From Pacificibacter marinus (GTDB lineage Bacteria; Pseudomonadota; Alphaproteobacteria; Rhodobacterales; Rhodobacteraceae): a stretch of DNA of 64,000 nucleotides. Shown here one piece after another: positions 63,753 through 64,000 of the stretch; the stretch's first letter is position 1, and every line of letters begins with the position of its first letter. The position numbers were made by a program, and so were the translations under genes. Below the pieces are notes generated by a model, which worked only from the letters and a program-made list of their open reading frames with translations, did no database searches and was not told where the DNA came from. Location of the stretch: contig NZ_JAHKPU010000017.1 in assembly GCF_018860505.1 (NCBI RefSeq), forward strand, positions 1 to 64,000. The letters run 5' to 3'.

Positions 63753-64000
63753 AGACGATTTCCCTCAGCGTTAAAGAGATGCGTGCGCGATAGATCCACT
63801 TGCCAGTTGACGTCTTGGCCAAGCGCAAAGTCATGGCCAGCTGGCACAATGGCGCGCAAACGCTGGTTGTCGGGCAAGGTAACGTCGATCAAATCCTCAC
63901 GGCCCTGTGGCTCGATAAAGCTTACCCGGCCTGTCACAGTTGGACCTTGATGTTGCGGACCGAAATGCTCGGGGCGGATGCCGAGCGTAATCGGGCCGGA
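63749..64000 (-). CDS. UgpC/MalK-like ABC transporter ATP-binding protein, C-terminal part (cut by window end)
   Basis: The 83 residues in the window are the C-terminal TOBE region of a CUT1-type sugar or glycerol-phosphate ABC ATPase, starting in ITLGIRPEHFGPQHQG and ending DVNWQVDLSRTHLFNAEGNR. The nucleotide-binding domain lies outside the window. As it overlaps the phosphodiesterase gene by 4 bases, a Ugp-type importer of glycerol-3-phosphate or glycerophosphodiesters is the likely system. Confidence 0.85.
   Translation of the reverse strand, partial: SGPITLGIRPEHFGPQHQGPTVTGRVSFIEPQGREDLIDVTLPDNQRLRAIVPAGHDFALGQDVNWQVDLSRTHLFNAEGNRL

Overview
The window comes from an alphaproteobacterium, most likely a member of the Rhodobacterales (Roseobacter group). 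Signs seen in the sequence are: a short LID-less adenylate kinase inside the ribosomal cluster; a four-gene Aap/Bzt amino-acid ABC transporter; an ATP12 chaperone; an Irr-type iron box; a GTTC-N7-GTTC LexA box; a NaChBac-type sodium channel; a LuxR/LuxI pair; and the order rpmH-rnpA-yidD-ttcA-(EAL)-yidC-engB-argB. This is recognition from memory, not a database search.

1-21.4 kb: the S10, spc and alpha ribosomal operons, from the last codons of tuf to rplQ. The order is canonical but is broken by accessory DNA in several places. A membrane protein gene sits between rplW and rplB and is followed by a decayed copy of the rplW 3' end with its terminator. A 3.6 kb block lies between rplP and rpmC (sodium channel, GIY-YIG-like protein, 2OG-Fe(II) oxygenase, ferritin-like gene under an Irr box, small secreted protein). 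A DUF1127 gene sits between rpmD and rplO. Terminators or strong hairpins occur after rplW, rplP, rplR, rpmD, adk, rpsK and rplQ, so the region is probably several transcription units.

21.6-43.4 kb: ordinary chromosomal genes. These are the quorum-sensing pair, rarA-crcB-rluC-HAD-ATP12, aapJQMP, the minus-strand rpmH-to-sixA cluster (RNase P protein, membrane insertase, tRNA thiolation, a GGDEF/EAL protein, argB), then a TVP38 protein, a flavin disulfide reductase and a histidine kinase.

43.5-60.5 kb: an accessory region that begins behind a tRNA-Arg(ACG). It holds an IS30 pseudo-copy, a large serine recombinase whose reading frame runs through a terminator and the 3' end of a tRNA, and a set of mobilisation-element genes. 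These are a soluble AAA+/M41 (FtsH-like) protease, a zinc-ribbon plus GIY-YIG protein, a 170-residue unknown, a ribbon-helix-helix regulator, a MobV-type relaxase, a likely oriT, and a Y-family DNA polymerase with a LexA box. I read this as an integrated mobilisable element. No replication initiator or type IV secretion gene is visible. The DNA beyond it is decayed: non-coding repeats, IS1182 and IS481 remnants, an orphan immunity-like protein and a HEPN-like protein.

60.5-64 kb: a chromosomal minus-strand operon with 4-bp overlaps: a UgpC-like ABC ATPase (cut by the window end), a tandem-domain glycerophosphodiester phosphodiesterase, a LacI-family regulator and an inositol-monophosphatase-family enzyme. 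It probably serves glycerophosphodiester or polyol-phosphate uptake and use.
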